A stretch of DNA of 5,505 bases from Streptosporangiaceae bacterium (GCA_030043395.1 JASHXW010000163.1:1-5505), one strand, 5' to 3'. Shown: positions 1-5,505, counted from the first letter of the stretch. Notes: generated from the letters alone by a model not told the origin. Numbers and translations: made by a program.

Positions 1-1
1 G

Positions 2-451
<450 letters not shown>

Positions 452-504
452 CACGGGTAACCCGCCGCCAAACCGTATCCGGCTCGGGCGAGCTAACCTG
501 CCCC

Positions 505-510
505 TACACT
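505..510 (+). promoter_or_regulatory. -10 box of a leaderless kinase promoter
   Basis: TACACT fits the actinobacterial housekeeping -10 consensus TANNNT. It is followed by exactly 7 nt and then ATG 518, so transcription would begin at or next to the A of the start codon. No Shine-Dalgarno-like purine run lies before the ATG, as expected for a leaderless mRNA, a common class in actinobacteria. No clear -35 hexamer is visible. A second TANNNT match, TAACCT at 494-499, would give a start site near 506 and a leader of about 12 nt, and is the alternative. Confidence 0.6.
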
Positions 511-517
511 GTTGCCG

Positions 518-2782
518 ATGGATACCGCCCTTTCGCCACCCGTGGGCCTGCTGCTCGGCGGCCGGTACCACGTCGGCTCCCGGATCGCGCGCGGTGGCAT
601 GGCCACGGTGTACCTGGGCACCGACACGCGGCTGGACCGGGTGGTGGCGCTGAAGATCGCGCACCCCGAGCTGTCAGATGACGCCGAGTTCGTGCGGAGG
701 TTCATCGGCGAGGCGCGGTCAGCGGCCCGGCTGAACAGCCCCAACGTGGTCGCGATCTTCGACCAGGGCTCGGACAAGCGGCTGCATTACATCGCGATGG
801 AGTACGTCCCAGGCCGGACCCTGCGCGAGCTGCTGAGCGAGCGCGGCAGGCTGGGCCAGCGGGAGGCGCTCGACATCATGATGGGCGTTCTGGCCGGCCT
901 GGACGCTGCCCATCAGGCTGGCCTCGCGCACCGCGACGTCAAGCCGGAGAACGTGCTGATAACCACGACCGGCACGATCAAGGTCGCCGACTTCGGCCTG
1001 GCCAGGGCGGTCGCCGGCGCAGTGCCGACCAACGGCGGCATGATCATCGGCACCGCCGCGTACCTGGCGCCCGAGCAAGTAGCGGGCGGCGTGTCCGATG
1101 CGCGCACCGACGTGTACGCGGCCGGCATCATGCTGTTCGAGATGCTGACCGGCGTCCAGCCGCACACCGCCGAGAGCCCGCTCGCCGTCGCCTACAAGCA
1201 CGTCGACGAGGTGGTGCCGGCGCCGTCCAGCTTCATACCTGGCATCTCCGGGGCGCTCGACGCCCTCGTCGCGATGTCGACCAGCCGCGATCCTGACTTG
1301 CGACCGTCCAGCGCCGGGCAGTTCATGCGCGCTGCCAGCGAAGCCAGGGATCACCTGGCGCAGTCCGCGACCGCCCCGGCGGCGGCGCCCGCCAGGCCGT
1401 ACCTGCCCGCCGACCTGGGGCCCGACGGTTATCCCTTGCCCGGTCCCGATTATCACGGCCCTGGCCCGCGCGTGGTGCTGTACAACGACTCCCACCCGTA
1501 TGACCAGCCGCAGGGCCCTGGACCGGGCGCTGGCACGCTGCCCGGTCAGCAGGCCGACGGGTACGGGCAGCCGTGGGATGCCATGCCCAGCACCAGGCAG
1601 GACATCTGGCCAGAGCCCAGGCGTGAGCCATGGCCCGATCCCAGGCCCGATCCAAGGCCCGGCGCGGTCGGCGCGTCCGCGCTGCCCTCGCTCGGCCCGC
1701 AGTCCTCCGCCGCCGGGCCGATTCCGCCCGCCGAGCCGCCGGCCGGAATGAACCACACGCTTGTCGTCTCCGACACGAGCATGTTCGGAGAGTACGGCGA
1801 GGGCAACGGCTACGGCCCGCCCAGCAGCGGCTCAGACTTCGACGGCGGCCGCTTCCGCGGCAGCCAGCCCGGCGTGGCAGCACGGGAGCCGTGGCTGCAG
1901 CGGTGGCTGTTCAGCAGGCGGCTGTTCTACCTGTCGGCCGGCCTAGCCGTGCTGGTGGTGATCGCGCTGCTCAGCTGGTGGCTGACCTCCGGCCAGTACC
2001 GCACGGTCCCGTCACTGCACGGAATCACCGCGGCCGCGGCCAAATCCGACCTGGCCAGCCTCGGGCTGCACACCGAGGTCGGCGCCAGCGTGCACAACCA
2101 GCTTCCGAAGGGCGAGGTCGTCAGGACCTCGCCGTCAGCGGGCAAGAAGCTCGCGAGCGGCTCGACAGTCAAGCTGACGGTCTCGCTGGGGCCGCTGCTC
2201 ATCCAGGTGCCGAACGTCAGCGGCGAGTCGCTCGGCCAGGCCAGAGCGGGGCTGCGCTCGGTGCACCTGACGCCCGGCGCGGTCAGGCAGGCGACCTCGA
2301 GTTCGGTTCCGGCCGGCGAGGTGATCAACACGGCGCCGCGGGCCTACTCCGACTGCCCGATGCACCAGAAGGTCGCGCTCGTGGTGAGCGCCGGACCTGG
2401 CCTGCCCGACTTCATCGGCCAGCAGCTCCAGGTCGCCCAGGCGGCCGCACAGCAGGGCGGTTACACGATCCAGCAGGTCACCGACCCGAAGAGCAGCCAG
2501 CCTGCGAACACGATCACGGCCCAGTCTCCGCCGCCGAACACGCCCATCAAGCCAGGCGAGGTCGTCATCGTGCACATCTCGCCTGGCCCGCCCGGCGTGC
2601 CGGTGCCGAACGTCCAGGGCGATTCGCTGCAGGAAGCCGTGCAGGCCTTGCACCAGGCCGGATTCCAGGTCGCAGTCAACCACGACGGCCCGGGCGACAG
2701 GGTCGGCAGCTACAGCCCGCAGGGCACCCAGCCCAAGGGCAGCACCATCACCTTGAACGTCGGCTGGTTCAGCGGCCTGTAG
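518..2782 (+). CDS. PASTA-domain Ser/Thr protein kinase, PknB type
   Basis: Transmembrane Hanks-type kinase that phosphorylates Ser/Thr on proteins and, in this family, links muropeptide or lipid II sensing outside the cell to growth and wall synthesis. Numbering from ATG 518 (754 residues): Gly-rich loop IARGGMATVY 23-32, ATP lysine K46, helix-C glutamate E65, catalytic loop HRDVKPEN 138-145 (an RD kinase), DFG 158-160, activation loop with T171, GTAAYLAPEQ with APE 184-186, and the subdomain XI arginine in DPDLRP. A Pro/Gly-rich linker covers about 280-455, with a basic juxtamembrane stretch near RWLFSRR. One membrane helix follows at about 469-489 (LFYLSAGLAVLVVIALLSWWL region). Four PASTA repeats occupy about 494-558, 562-626, 627-690 and 694-749. 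All catalytic residues are present. The ATG is preferred over the in-frame TTG at 512 because of the -10 spacing, and neither has a Shine-Dalgarno. The gene stands alone: rod-shape and division genes that flank classical pknB are absent, so it is a PknB-like paralogue or a relocated copy. Confidence 0.96.
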   Translation: MDTALSPPVGLLLGGRYHVGSRIARGGMATVYLGTDTRLDRVVALKIAHPELSDDAEFVRRFIGEARSAARLNSPNVVAIFDQGSDKRLHYIAMEYVPGRTLRELLSERGRLGQREALDIMMGVLAGLDAAHQAGLAHRDVKPENVLITTTGTIKVADFGLARAVAGAVPTNGGMIIGTAAYLAPEQVAGGVSDARTDVYAAGIMLFEMLTGVQPHTAESPLAVAYKHVDEVVPAPSSFIPGISGALDALVAMSTSRDPDLRPSSAGQFMRAASEARDHLAQSATAPAAAPARPYLPADLGPDGYPLPGPDYHGPGPRVVLYNDSHPYDQPQGPGPGAGTLPGQQADGYGQPWDAMPSTRQDIWPEPRREPWPDPRPDPRPGAVGASALPSLGPQSSAAGPIPPAEPPAGMNHTLVVSDTSMFGEYGEGNGYGPPSSGSDFDGGRFRGSQPGVAAREPWLQRWLFSRRLFYLSAGLAVLVVIALLSWWLTSGQYRTVPSLHGITAAAAKSDLASLGLHTEVGASVHNQLPKGEVVRTSPSAGKKLASGSTVKLTVSLGPLLIQVPNVSGESLGQARAGLRSVHLTPGAVRQATSSSVPAGEVINTAPRAYSDCPMHQKVALVVSAGPGLPDFIGQQLQVAQAAAQQGGYTIQQVTDPKSSQPANTITAQSPPPNTPIKPGEVVIVHISPGPPGVPVPNVQGDSLQEAVQALHQAGFQVAVNHDGPGDRVGSYSPQGTQPKGSTITLNVGWFSGL
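1632..1661 (+). repeat. 12-nt tandem repeat in the kinase linker
   Basis: Two near-identical 12-nt units (ggcccgatccca at 1632-1643 and ggcccgatccaa at 1644-1655) are followed by a partial third unit (ggcccg). They encode the repeating Pro-Asp-Pro-Arg motif in the stretch WPDPRPDPRPG. An earlier degenerate copy, WPEPR, lies just before. It sits in the low-complexity Pro-rich linker between kinase domain and membrane helix, where repeat number usually varies freely. Confidence 0.7.
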
Positions 2783-2796
2783 GCGCCCTTTCCGTC

Positions 2797-3552
2797 TCAG
2801 GCCCTGGGGGCCTCACCGGGAGCTTCCTGGTAGGAGTAGCGCTGCTCGCGCCACGGGTCGGCATTGTTGTGGTAGCCGCGCTCCTCCCAGAAACCGCGCT
2901 GGTCACCGATCAGGTACTCAATCGCACGGACCCACTTGACGTTCTTCCAGCCATACCGCGATGGCACGACAAGCCTTACCGGGTAGCCATGCTCAGGGCT
3001 GAGTTCCTTGCCCTCGCGGCCGGTAGCGAGCAGGGTGTCCGGCTCGGCAAGCACGTCGATCGGCAGGTTCGCGCCGTAGCCGTACTCGGCCCAGACCATC
3101 ACGTGAGTCGCGGCCGGAGCTGGTCGCGCCAGGCGCAGCACCTCGGCCACCGGAACGCCGGACCAGGTGACTCCAAGCACCGTGAACTTCGTCACGCAGT
3201 GAAAGTCCGCGACGATCTCGATCACGGGCAGGGACATGAAGTCGGTCCAGTCCCACCGGTGCTCGTGACCGTCGCCGGTCGCGCCGTACACCCGCAGATC
3301 CCAGGTCTGCGGATTGCAGGCTGGCACCGGCCCGTAGTGCAGGACCGGCATGGTCGCCTGGACGTACTGACCGGGAGGCAGCCGCGGCCTGCGCTCAGCT
3401 TCGCCGCCGCCGGCGGGGAAATCCCGCGCATCGGCGCCCGGCTGCCTCATGTCCGGCTGACCCGCCCTTTCCTCGCCCAGCATGTGCCTGGTCGGCGGAC
3501 GGCTGGCCTTCCTGGCCAGTGCCGCCCGTGACCAGCGCAGCCATCTTGCCAT
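2797..3552 (-). CDS. Sulfite-oxidase-like molybdopterin oxidoreductase
   Basis: Member of the oxidoreductase molybdopterin-binding (sulfite oxidase/MsrP-like) superfamily; the substrate and electron partner are not known for this branch. Of 251 residues, about 1-58 are a poorly conserved, Arg- and Gly-rich extension. The fold begins near LPPGQYVQATMPVLHYGPVP (59-78). The molybdenum-ligand cysteine is C119 in ADFHCVTKFTVLGVTWSGVPV, and HGYPVRLVVPSRYGWKNVKWV (189-208) is the conserved second cofactor-binding stretch. The end GFWEERGYHNNADPWREQRYS is typical of actinobacterial members. There is no twin-arginine signal, membrane segment, haem domain or C-terminal dimerisation domain, so a single-domain cytoplasmic enzyme is inferred. 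The ATG at 3552-3550 is preceded by AGGGAG (complement of 3563-3568) at 10 nt, which supports this start despite the extension. It is transcribed divergently from the DAHP synthase leader and convergently with the kinase. Confidence 0.9.
   Translation of the reverse strand: MARWLRWSRAALARKASRPPTRHMLGEERAGQPDMRQPGADARDFPAGGGEAERRPRLPPGQYVQATMPVLHYGPVPACNPQTWDLRVYGATGDGHEHRWDWTDFMSLPVIEIVADFHCVTKFTVLGVTWSGVPVAEVLRLARPAPAATHVMVWAEYGYGANLPIDVLAEPDTLLATGREGKELSPEHGYPVRLVVPSRYGWKNVKWVRAIEYLIGDQRGFWEERGYHNNADPWREQRYSYQEAPGEAPRA
2799..2813. terminator. Possible bidirectional hairpin between convergent genes
   Basis: AGGCCC (2799-2804) and GGGCCT (2808-2813) form a perfect 6-bp stem with loop TGG. 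It lies 16 nt after the kinase stop and overlaps the last codons and stop of the opposing molybdoenzyme gene. The two stops are only 14 nt apart, so any hairpin terminator has to overlap coding sequence. There is no T tract on either side, so intrinsic termination is uncertain. Confidence 0.3.
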
Positions 3553-3607
3553 CAGGATCTGACTCCCTGATCATCGGCCGGGCAGTGGGGCACAGCACCA
3601 AGTGCGC

Positions 3608-3613
3608 TAAGCT
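3608..3613 (+). promoter_or_regulatory. -10 box of the aroF leader transcript
   Basis: TAAGCT matches TANNNT and is followed by exactly 7 nt (ACCCAGC) and then the GTG at 3621 that opens the aromatic leader peptide. This is the same spacing as at the kinase promoter, which points to a leaderless transcript whose first codon is the leader peptide start. A -35 hexamer is not recognisable at 16-18 nt upstream. Confidence 0.55.
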
Positions 3614-3614
3614 A
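3609..3614 (-). promoter_or_regulatory. Possible -10 box for the molybdoenzyme gene
   Basis: Read on the minus strand this is TAGCTT, matching TANNNT. A start site about 7 nt downstream (near 3602) would give a 5' leader of about 50 nt containing the AGGGAG ribosome site. It overlaps by five bases the plus-strand -10 at 3608-3613. No convincing -35 element is seen. TANNNT is short and can occur by chance, so support is mainly positional. Confidence 0.3.
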
Positions 3615-3620
3615 CCCAGC

Positions 3621-3695
3621 GTGGGTCACGCGTATGAGTTTTTTTATGGCTACTCGCCCGGCACCGGGGAGGCAGCCCGCTCGGCAATGCGCTGA
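3621..3695 (+). CDS. Phe/Tyr-rich leader peptide of DAHP synthase attenuator
   Basis: A 24-codon ORF from GTG 3621 to TGA 3693-3695. Residues 5-11 read YEFFYGY: five aromatic residues in seven, encoded TAT GAG TTT TTT TAT GGC TAC. TTT is rare here: all 21 Phe codons of the kinase and DAHP synthase genes are TTC. The rest (SPGTGEAARSAMR) is unremarkable. No Shine-Dalgarno precedes the GTG, but a -10 box 7 nt upstream suggests leaderless translation. The stop lies 21 nt before a 12-bp terminator-like hairpin upstream of the gene for the first aromatic-pathway enzyme. By analogy with trp, phe and his leaders, the peptide itself probably has no function; its translation rate would report charged Phe-tRNA and Tyr-tRNA. 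The alternative start ATG 3634 in another frame gives MSFFMATRP and lacks the Tyr residues. Confidence 0.72.
   Translation: MGHAYEFFYGYSPGTGEAARSAMR
3648..3677 (+). promoter_or_regulatory. Leader hairpin 1:2 (pause/protector) of the attenuator
   Basis: The RNA can fold as three stacked short stems: 3648-3651 with 3674-3677 (GGCU/AGCC), 3653-3655 with 3669-3671 (CUC/GAG), and 3657-3659 with 3666-3668 (CCC/GGG), with loop GGCACC. Its 5' arm overlaps the final aromatic codons of the leader peptide, so a ribosome stalled on Phe or Tyr codons would cover it. The freed 3' arm contains CCGGGG (3664-3669), which is complementary to CCCCGG (3721-3726) in the 5' arm of the terminator. That gives a 6-bp all-GC antiterminator. 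Read by eye, without an energy calculation. Confidence 0.5.
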
Positions 3696-3716
3696 CGCAG
3701 CGGCAACATGAACTCC

Positions 3717-3753
3717 AAGCCCCCGGCCGGACAGGCCGGGGGCTTTCGTCATT
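3717..3753 (+). terminator. Attenuator terminator hairpin upstream of DAHP synthase
   Basis: Perfect 12-bp stem: 3717-3728 (AAGCCCCCGGCC) pairs with 3734-3745 (GGCCGGGGGCTT), loop GGACA, followed by TTTCGTCATT, a short imperfect U-rich tail of the kind often seen in actinobacteria. It lies after the leader peptide stop and ends 30 nt before the DAHP synthase ATG, leaving the ribosome site outside the stem. It is not a terminator for the upstream gene, which runs the other way, so its natural role is conditional termination of the leader transcript. Confidence 0.75.
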
Positions 3754-3763
3754 ACTGAGGGCA

Positions 3764-3768
3764 AGGAG
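3764..3768 (+). promoter_or_regulatory. Ribosome binding site of DAHP synthase
   Basis: AGGAG, 7 nt before ATG 3776, is a canonical Shine-Dalgarno at good spacing. It fixes the start of the DAHP synthase and contrasts with the absence of such a site before the kinase and the leader peptide. Confidence 0.85.
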
Positions 3769-3775
3769 AAGCGAG

Positions 3776-4825
3776 ATGGTGATCGTGATGGCTCCGGAGG
3801 CCAGGCAAGAGGACATCGATTCCGTCGTCGGCCTCGTCAGGTCGGCCGGCGGCGAGGCTTTCGTGAGCCGCGGCGTGTCGCGGACGATCGTGGGCCTGGT
3901 CGGCGATGTTGACAGCTTCGGCTCGCTGAACCTGCGCAGCTGCAGTGGCGTGAGCGACGTCATCCGCGTTTCCGTTCCTTACAAGCTGGTGAGCCGTGAG
4001 CATCATCACGAGCGGTCGGTGATCCGGGTCGGGGGCGTCCCGATCGGCCCATCCACTCTTACTGTTATCGCTGGGCCGTGCAGTGTTGAGACACACGAAC
4101 AGACTCTGGCGGCCGCTCAGATGGCCAAGGCCGCTGGCGCGTCCCTGCTCCGGGGCGGCGCGTTCAAGCCGCGCACGTCGCCGTACGCGTTCCAGGGCCT
4201 GGGCGAGGCTGGGCTGCGGATCCTGGCCGACGTCCGCGCCGATGTCGGCCTCCCGATCGTGACCGAGGTCGTCGATCCCGCCTCGGTGGACCTGGTCTGC
4301 GCTTACGCCGACATGCTGCAGGTCGGGACGCGGAACATGCAGAACTTCGCGCTGCTCCAGGCTGTCGGCTCGGCGGGCAAGCCCGTCATGCTCAAGCGGG
4401 GCATGAACGCGACGATCGAGGAATGGCTGATGGCCGCCGAGTACATCGCCCAGCGCGGCAACCTCGACATCGTGCTCTGCGAGCGCGGGATCCGCACCTT
4501 CGAGACCGCGACCCGCAACACCCTCGACATCAGCGCGGTGCCGGTCGCGCAACGCTTGTCGCACCTGCCCGTGATCATCGACCCGTCGCACTCTGGCGGG
4601 CGCCGCGACCTCGTCCTGCCGCTCACCAGGGCGGGCATCGCGGTCGGCGCCGACGGGGTCATCATCGACGTGCACCCCGAGCCGTCCAAGGCGCTGTGCG
4701 ACGGCGAGCAGGCCCTAGCCGGCGACGATATCAGGGAGCTCGCCCGTATCGCCCAGACGATGCCCTCGATGCTCGGGAGGACGCTCGCGCCAGCCCCGCA
4801 CGCGGCAGCCGTCGGCGCCATCTGA
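3776..4825 (+). CDS. aroF: 3-deoxy-7-phosphoheptulonate (DAHP) synthase, type I-beta with N-terminal regulatory domain
   Basis: Condenses phosphoenolpyruvate and erythrose 4-phosphate to DAHP, the first step of the shikimate pathway to Phe, Tyr and Trp; cytoplasmic and metal dependent. At 349 residues it has about the size of the Thermotoga maritima enzyme and keeps nearly its numbering. Residues 1-68 are the ferredoxin-like regulatory domain, which ends in PYKLVSRE (68-75). The barrel follows: IAGPCSVE 98-105 with metal cysteine C102, LLRGGAFKPRTSPYAFQG 124-141, QVGTRNMQN 182-190, LKRGM 206-210, LCERGIRTFETATRNTLD 234-251, DPSHSGGRRDLV 269-280 with H272, DVHPEP 298-303 and CDG with D309. The fourth metal ligand, Glu298 in Thermotoga, is Asp here. 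In that family the N-terminal domain mediates inhibition by Tyr and Phe, which fits the Phe/Tyr leader peptide upstream. The start ATG is set by AGGAG at 7 nt. No convincing terminator follows before the convergent thiI; the 101-nt gap holds only weak stems. Confidence 0.96.
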   Translation: MVIVMAPEARQEDIDSVVGLVRSAGGEAFVSRGVSRTIVGLVGDVDSFGSLNLRSCSGVSDVIRVSVPYKLVSREHHHERSVIRVGGVPIGPSTLTVIAGPCSVETHEQTLAAAQMAKAAGASLLRGGAFKPRTSPYAFQGLGEAGLRILADVRADVGLPIVTEVVDPASVDLVCAYADMLQVGTRNMQNFALLQAVGSAGKPVMLKRGMNATIEEWLMAAEYIAQRGNLDIVLCERGIRTFETATRNTLDISAVPVAQRLSHLPVIIDPSHSGGRRDLVLPLTRAGIAVGADGVIIDVHPEPSKALCDGEQALAGDDIRELARIAQTMPSMLGRTLAPAPHAAAVGAI

Positions 4826-4919
4826 GGTCACAGCAGTACCCGACCTCGCTTTCGGGGTGCGAAGCGTGCAGCTGATGCGCACAGCGCGCCCTGATCATGG
4901 AACCCGGTTCGCGCGAGCG

Positions 4920-4937
4920 GCGCTGGCTAGCCGGCGC
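4920..4937. other. Inverted repeat over the thiI stop codon
   Basis: GCGCTGG (4920-4926) and CCGGCGC (4931-4937) pair over 7 bp, with one G-T wobble, around the loop CTAG (4927-4930). The loop contains the thiI stop codon (TAG on the minus strand). It could act as a terminating or stabilising hairpin between the convergent aroF and thiI genes, but no T tract follows on either strand, and GC-rich DNA makes such stems frequent. Confidence 0.25.
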
Positions 4938-5505
4938 GGTACTCCCGCGCCGAAGCGGCCAGCTCCTCGGCAAGCTCGTCCACGTCCAGGCGAGCCTCGA
5001 TCTTGTGCAGGTCAGCGACCTTGGCGCGGGTCTCGACCTGGCGCGGCAGCAGCAGCGAGCAGCAATCCTGATCAGGAAGCTGGGAGAGCGCCAGGGTGCC
5101 GATCCGGCGCGCCTCGGCCATGATCTCGGTCTTGTCCAGCCCGATCAGGGGCCGCAGTATCGGCAGCGTCACCGCCTCGTCGAGGGCGGTGATGTTGGCC
5201 AGCGTCTGGCTGGCCACCTGGCCGAGCGAGTCGCCGGTCACCAGCGCGGTTGCCCGCGCGCGGCGCGCCATCGCCTGGGCTGTCTTGAGCATGAGCCGCC
5301 GCTGCGCGACGATCTGCAGCCGTCCAGAGCCCGAACTGGCGAGCCGCTGCTGGGCGCGGCCGAATGCAACCACGTAGAGCCGCGAGCCGCGCTGGAACCT
5401 GTCGAGCTGGTGGACCAGCCCGTACGCCTTGTAGACGGACTCGGGCCCGGTCAGCGGAATCCCGGAGAAGTGCAGGTAGCCGCAGTGCAGGCCGCGGCGC
5501 ATCAT
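4927..5505 (-). CDS. thiI: tRNA 4-thiouridine synthetase ThiI, C-terminal part (5' end outside window)
   Basis: ThiI adenylates U8 of tRNA and transfers sulfur to make 4-thiouridine; in some bacteria it also passes sulfur to ThiS for thiazole synthesis. The visible 192 residues are the latter part of the PP-loop ATPase domain. They start with MMRRGLHCGYLHFSGIPLTG, which in the family lies just after the SGGxDS P-loop (so outside the window). Then come VTGDSLGQVASQT (89-101), LPILRPLIGLDKTEI (114-128) and DCCSLLLPRQ (147-156), where one Cys corresponds to the conserved PP-loop-domain cysteine (Cys344 in E. coli). The protein ends about 40 residues later with no rhodanese domain, unlike the E. 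coli enzyme that carries Cys456, so another sulfur donor, probably a cysteine desulfurase, is needed. The Met at 5505 is internal. The THUMP and NFLD parts should lie to the right. Convergent with aroF. Confidence 0.95.
   Translation of the reverse strand: MMRRGLHCGYLHFSGIPLTGPESVYKAYGLVHQLDRFQRGSRLYVVAFGRAQQRLASSGSGRLQIVAQRRLMLKTAQAMARRARATALVTGDSLGQVASQTLANITALDEAVTLPILRPLIGLDKTEIMAEARRIGTLALSQLPDQDCCSLLLPRQVETRAKVADLHKIEARLDVDELAEELAASAREYRAG

Noticed and set aside
454..464. Palindrome CGGGTAACCCG after thiG as a terminator or operator
   Set aside because: Only a 4-bp stem with a 3-nt loop and no T tract; such short palindromes are frequent in GC-rich DNA.
719..1756. A 345-codon open frame on the minus strand inside the kinase gene
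   Set aside because: It is antisense to intact kinase motifs and to the Pro-rich linker, has no recognisable motif and shows shadow-like composition.
1630..3531. A 633-codon open frame on the plus strand overlapping the kinase and running antisense to the molybdoenzyme gene
   Set aside because: Composition is Arg/Ala/Gly-rich as expected of an off-frame GC-rich shadow, it has no recognisable domain, and it overlaps two genes with clear conserved motifs.
3634..3711. Alternative leader ORF from ATG 3634 (MSFFMATRPAP...)
   Set aside because: It also holds two Phe codons but lacks the Tyr codons, has no Shine-Dalgarno and no promoter at leaderless spacing; the GTG 3621 frame explains the context better. 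Not fully excluded.
3571..3775. T-box or metabolite riboswitch in the aroF leader
   Set aside because: No T-box sequence, specifier loop or known aptamer core is recognisable; the coding leader with aromatic codons explains the hairpins without one.
4838..4866. Terminator after aroF from ACCCGA/TCGGGGT or CGCTT/AAGCG pairings
   Set aside because: The stems are short (about 5 bp), mutually exclusive or bulged, and have no T tract.
4423..4875. A 150-codon plus-strand open frame within aroF
   Set aside because: Very Arg-rich off-frame translation of the DAHP synthase gene without motifs.

Overview
The window looks like chromosome from a high-GC Gram-positive actinobacterium. The DNA is very GC-rich, and Phe codons in the two complete plus-strand genes are all TTC (21 of 21). 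It carries a one-pass membrane Ser/Thr kinase with four extracellular PASTA repeats, and two genes or leader ORFs appear to be read from leaderless transcripts. I cannot place it below phylum or class.

Layout, left to right: (1) the 3' two thirds of thiG (thiazole synthase, plus strand), cut by the left edge; (2) a complete PASTA Ser/Thr protein kinase of the PknB type (518-2782, plus), with a -10 box 7 nt before its ATG; (3) a convergent gene on the minus strand (2797-3552) for a cytoplasmic sulfite-oxidase-like molybdopterin enzyme, its stop only 14 nt from the kinase stop; (4) a divergent control region (about 3553-3775); (5) a complete DAHP synthase of the Thermotoga/KDO8P-synthase-like type I-beta (3776-4825, plus), which starts the shikimate pathway; (6) on the minus strand, the C-terminal part of thiI (tRNA 4-thiouridine synthetase), cut by the right edge.

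The most interesting element is the 155-nt leader of the DAHP synthase gene. It contains a 24-codon ORF starting at GTG 3621 whose residues 5-11 read Tyr-Glu-Phe-Phe-Tyr-Gly-Tyr, written with TAT and TTT codons that are uncommon here. It is followed by a hairpin over the Tyr codons, a possible antiterminator and a perfect 12-bp terminator-like hairpin ending 30 nt before the DAHP synthase ATG. This is the arrangement of ribosome-mediated attenuation, here apparently sensing Phe and Tyr. The DAHP synthase also has the N-terminal ferredoxin-like domain that in the Thermotoga enzyme mediates inhibition by Tyr and Phe, so the same end products may act both on transcription and on the enzyme.

The remaining genes do not form one operon. 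thiG and thiI bracket the window and both handle sulfur transfer, but they are on opposite strands and separated by unrelated genes. No tRNA, rRNA, CRISPR, insertion sequence or attachment site was seen.
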